The notes under the pieces were generated by a model. That model did no database searches. It was not told the origin of the DNA and saw only the letters and a list, made by a program, of their open reading frames with translations. The translations under genes were made by a program, and so were the position numbers. A DNA stretch of 6,594 nucleotides from Bacteroidetes bacterium UBA2364 (lineage in GTDB: Bacteria > Bacteroidota > Rhodothermia > Rhodothermales > UBA2364), in NCBI GenBank assembly GCA_002344075.1, contig DDTM01000068.1, positions 1 through 6,594 of the forward strand, in the 5' to 3' direction. Position 1 is the stretch's first letter. Each line of letters begins with the position of its first letter. Below are positions 5,377-6,594 of this stretch, one piece after another.

Positions 5377-5478
5377 TGGACAATTAATTATAATCAAACC
5401 CAAATCCGCACCCTCACGGCCTTGCGAGATACCTTGTTGCCGAAGCTGATGAGTGGGGAGGTGCGGGTATCGTTGTAG
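5371..5478 (+). pseudogene. hsdS': hsdS 3' remnant (35 codons)
   Basis: ATG at 5371 opens a 35-codon frame reading TINYNQTQIRTLTALRD then TLLPKLMSGEVRVSL to TAG at 5476-5478. This is the C-terminal conserved helix of an HsdS. INYNQTQ is a natural upstream continuation for HsdS, so the fragment is native hsdS sequence from about 5380 on and the ATG belongs to the adjoining repeat. It is probably the tail of a former second hsdS, or of the original gene before rearrangement. A 35-residue peptide is unlikely to function alone, though this helix is the part of HsdS that contacts the other subunits. Confidence 0.8.
5400..5469 (+). repeat. Direct repeat, copy B (hsdS remnant)
   Basis: A 70-bp near-copy (67/70) of 4839-4908, lying 561 bp downstream in the same orientation. 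Recombination between the two would remove the GxxExxY gene and leave one hsdS end. Confidence 0.95.
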
Positions 5479-5501
5479 AGGCAAACCTGCGTGGTTACCC
5501 C
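5478..5501 (+). repeat. REP-like hairpin 1 (degenerate), upstream of RAYT
   Basis: GAGGCAAAC, loop CTGCGTG, GTTACCCC. The stem is imperfect, but it shares the ACCTGCGTG core with hairpin 3. It begins at the last base of the hsdS remnant's stop codon and ends 6 bases before the RAYT start. Confidence 0.6.
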
Positions 5502-5507
5502 AAATAA

Positions 5508-6113
5508 ATGAACATGAACAGATACAATCCCAATATTCACCACCGCAGGTCCATCCGGTTAAAGGGTTACGATTATGCACAGGCCGGATTGTATTTCATT
5601 ACCATTTGTTGTCAGGGTAGGGGCAATCCCACATGGTTACCCTTTGGTAATATCGAAAACGGTAAAATGATTTTGAATGATGCGGGCAAGATGGTTGAAA
5701 AATGGTATAATGAATTGGAAAACAAATTTCCCGATATCCGTTGCCACGAAATGGTGGTAATGCCCAATCATTTCCATTGCATTATCGAAAATATTGGAAC
5801 GACCGTATGGGCAGACCTGCGTGTCTGCCCTATTGCGGACAACGTGAATACGGACAACGTGAATACGAATCCAATAGAGGGCGAACACGTAGGTTCGCCC
5901 CTACATCGGGTGGTGCAATGGTTCAAAACAATGACCACCAACGAATACATCCGTGGGGTAAAAACATTGGGTTGGCAACCATTTAATGGTAAATTGTGGC
6001 AACGAAATTATTACGAACACATCATCCGAAACGAACAATCCTACCATAACATTTCGAAATACATCATCAACAATCCCGTAAAATGGGAGGAAGATAAATT
6101 TTATAATAAATGA
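5508..6113 (+). CDS. REP-associated tyrosine transposase (RAYT, Y1_Tnp/HUH)
   Basis: A 201-residue single-strand-specific HUH transposase of the IS200/RAYT type. The N-terminal R-R-S-I-R-L-K-G-Y-D-Y and GLYFITICCQ match the family. MPNHFHCIIE (85-94) holds the His88-x-His90 metal motif. The C-terminal half, VVQWFKTMTTNEYIRG, then GWQPFNGKLWQRNYYEHIIR and YIINNPVKW, is typical and includes the candidate nucleophilic Tyr within 168-185. RAYTs act on REP palindromes and usually occur as one copy per genome neighbourhood without terminal inverted repeats. Three palindromes lie inside the gene, encoding about residues 38-45, 101-107 and 124-131, giving atypical stretches (RGNPTWLP, ADLRVCP, GEHVGSPL). 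Its stop overlaps the hsdR start (ATGA). No frameshift, so it is possibly active. Start at 5508 or Met3. Confidence 0.95.
   Translation: MNMNRYNPNIHHRRSIRLKGYDYAQAGLYFITICCQGRGNPTWLPFGNIENGKMILNDAGKMVEKWYNELENKFPDIRCHEMVVMPNHFHCIIENIGTTVWADLRVCPIADNVNTDNVNTNPIEGEHVGSPLHRVVQWFKTMTTNEYIRGVKTLGWQPFNGKLWQRNYYEHIIRNEQSYHNISKYIINNPVKWEEDKFYNK
5620..5643 (-). repeat. REP-like hairpin 2 (imperfect), inside RAYT
   Basis: GGGGCAATCC and GGTTACCC are imperfect arms around a short loop. On the complementary strand the centre reads AACCATGTGG, close to the ACCTGCGTG core. It encodes RGNPTWLP, where family members normally have a short loop. Confidence 0.5.
5809..5830 (+). repeat. REP-like hairpin 3 (perfect), inside RAYT
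   Basis: A perfect 8-bp stem, GGGCAGAC (5809-5816) with GTCTGCCC (5823-5830), and a CTGCGT loop. It encodes the ADLRVCP stretch. Confidence 0.85.
5836..5865 (+). repeat. Tandem duplication of a 15-mer inside RAYT
   Basis: CGGACAACGTGAATA occurs twice back to back, encoding DNVNT-DNVNT. It lies in the spacer between hairpins 3 and 4. The two units are identical, so the duplication is recent or slippage-prone, and it keeps the frame. Confidence 0.95.
5879..5900 (-). repeat. REP-like hairpin 4 (perfect), inside RAYT
   Basis: A perfect 8-bp stem, GGGCGAAC (5879-5886) with GTTCGCCC (5893-5900). On the complementary strand the loop is CTACGT, one base from hairpin 3's CTGCGT. It is therefore an inverted copy of the same family, forming a head-to-head pair with hairpin 3. 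Confidence 0.85.
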
Positions 6114-6594
6114 CACGCATAACAGAAAATACCATAGAATCCCTTGCTATTGATTTGTTCAGCAAACTCGGTTATACGTATATTTACGCGCCAAATATTG
6201 CACCCGATTCGGAAAATCCTGAAAGAGAAAGTTTTGAGCAAGTGCTTTTGTTGGGCAGGTTGCAAAATGCCGTTCAGCGAATCAACCACAAAATTCCAGC
6301 CGATGCACAGGCAGAAGCCATCAAAGAAATTCAGCGTATTGCTTCGCCTGAACTGCTTGCTAATAATGAAACCTTCCATCGTTTTTTAACCGAAGGTATT
6401 CCCGTTTCCAAAAGGGTTGATGGAGAAGACCGTGGTGATAGGGTTTGGCTAATAGATTTTAAAAATCCGCTGAATAATGATTTTGTTGTAGCCAATCAAT
6501 TCACCATCATAGAAAACGGAAACAACAAACGCCCTGATGTTATTTTGTTTGTTAATGGAATTCCATTGGTGGTTATTGAATTAAAAAATGCAGC
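6110..6594 (+). CDS. hsdR: Type I restriction endonuclease subunit HsdR, N-terminal part (runs off window)
   Basis: The open frame from ATG 6110 reaches the window end (161 codons visible of roughly 1,000 expected). It opens MTRITENTIESLAIDLFSKL, GYTYIYAPNIAPDSENPERE, the usual HsdR N-terminus. It then shows the nuclease core: RPDVILFVNGIPLVVIELKN gives Asp143, then Glu157-Leu-Lys159 (D-x13-E-x-K of the PD-(D/E)XK domain). HsdR cuts unmodified DNA after ATP-driven translocation; the helicase part is beyond the window. The start overlaps the RAYT stop by 4 bases, so its translation probably depends on ribosomes finishing the RAYT gene unless another promoter serves it. Confidence 0.96.
   Translation, partial: MTRITENTIESLAIDLFSKLGYTYIYAPNIAPDSENPERESFEQVLLLGRLQNAVQRINHKIPADAQAEAIKEIQRIASPELLANNETFHRFLTEGIPVSKRVDGEDRGDRVWLIDFKNPLNNDFVVANQFTIIENGNNKRPDVILFVNGIPLVVIELKNA

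Larger units (their letters stand above)
4919..5384 (+). mobile_element. GxxExxY gene bracketed by inverted repeats (candidate small mobile unit)
   Basis: The start and end of this unit are inverted copies. The inner block GATGGACAAGATT (4950-4962) matches the complement of 5341-5353 exactly, and the next block GAACATGATTTA (4927-4938) matches the complement of 5365-5376 exactly. The spacer is 11 bases on both sides. A looser outer AATGTC/AATTGTCC match extends the repeat outwards. The unit starts right after the hsdS stop codon and ends inside a second hsdS 3' fragment. No transposase is encoded within it, so mobilisation, if real, would be in trans or by recombination. Boundaries are approximate. 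Confidence 0.55.

Noticed and set aside
5305..5580. Minus-strand open frame over the GxxExxY/RAYT junction
   Set aside because: It runs antisense through the hsdS remnant and REP hairpin, has no family resemblance and conflicts with three supported features.
5741..5986. Alternative plus-strand frame inside the RAYT gene
   Set aside because: The RAYT frame holds the HFH motif and the conserved C-terminal half. This frame is a shadow of it.

Overview
The window looks like an accessory region of a Bacteroidota-type bacterium. This is inferred from A-rich, Shine-Dalgarno-poor start regions, tightly overlapped ATGA junctions, a GxxExxY protein, a REP-associated transposase whose own gene carries palindromes, and an integron-like gene cassette. 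The genetic code is standard, since several genes end in TGA. The lineage is a judgement from style and gene content, not from a marker gene.

Layout, left to right. 1-291 is the 3' end of a group II intron: the C-terminus of its reverse transcriptase/maturase, broken by an in-frame TGA, then a textbook domain V and a domain VI with a bulged branch-point A. 302-1137 reads as one integron-type cassette: a VOC/glyoxalase-like gene (333-995) followed by a long imperfect palindrome resembling an attC site, whose left arm box matches the cassette's own first bases. 1138-1379 holds no recognisable gene and leads into the main operon.

1380-6594 is a type I restriction-modification operon, all on the + strand: hsdM, a HEPN-type HI0074-family protein, an MNT nucleotidyltransferase fused in frame to HsdS, a GxxExxY PD-(D/E)XK-like protein, a 3' remnant of an hsdS gene, a REP-associated tyrosine transposase (RAYT), and the start of hsdR, which runs off the window. 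hsdM/HEPN, HEPN/MNT-HsdS and RAYT/hsdR each overlap by 4 bases, so nearly the whole set appears translationally coupled.

HsdM methylates, HsdS chooses the target, and HsdR cleaves. The HEPN protein carries RX4HXY and the MNT domain carries GSX10DXD, the signatures of a type VII (HEPN/MNT) toxin-antitoxin pair. The antitoxin-like enzyme is here physically joined to the specificity subunit, so loss of HsdS would also remove the antitoxin. That functional link is my inference.

The operon has also collected small repetitive elements inside genes. Two related double-hairpin palindromes sit in frame within hsdM. A family of REP-like hairpins with a conserved loop and covarying arms lies in and just before the RAYT gene. 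Near-perfect inverted repeats bracket the GxxExxY gene, and a 70-bp duplicate of the hsdS 3' end lies just after it.
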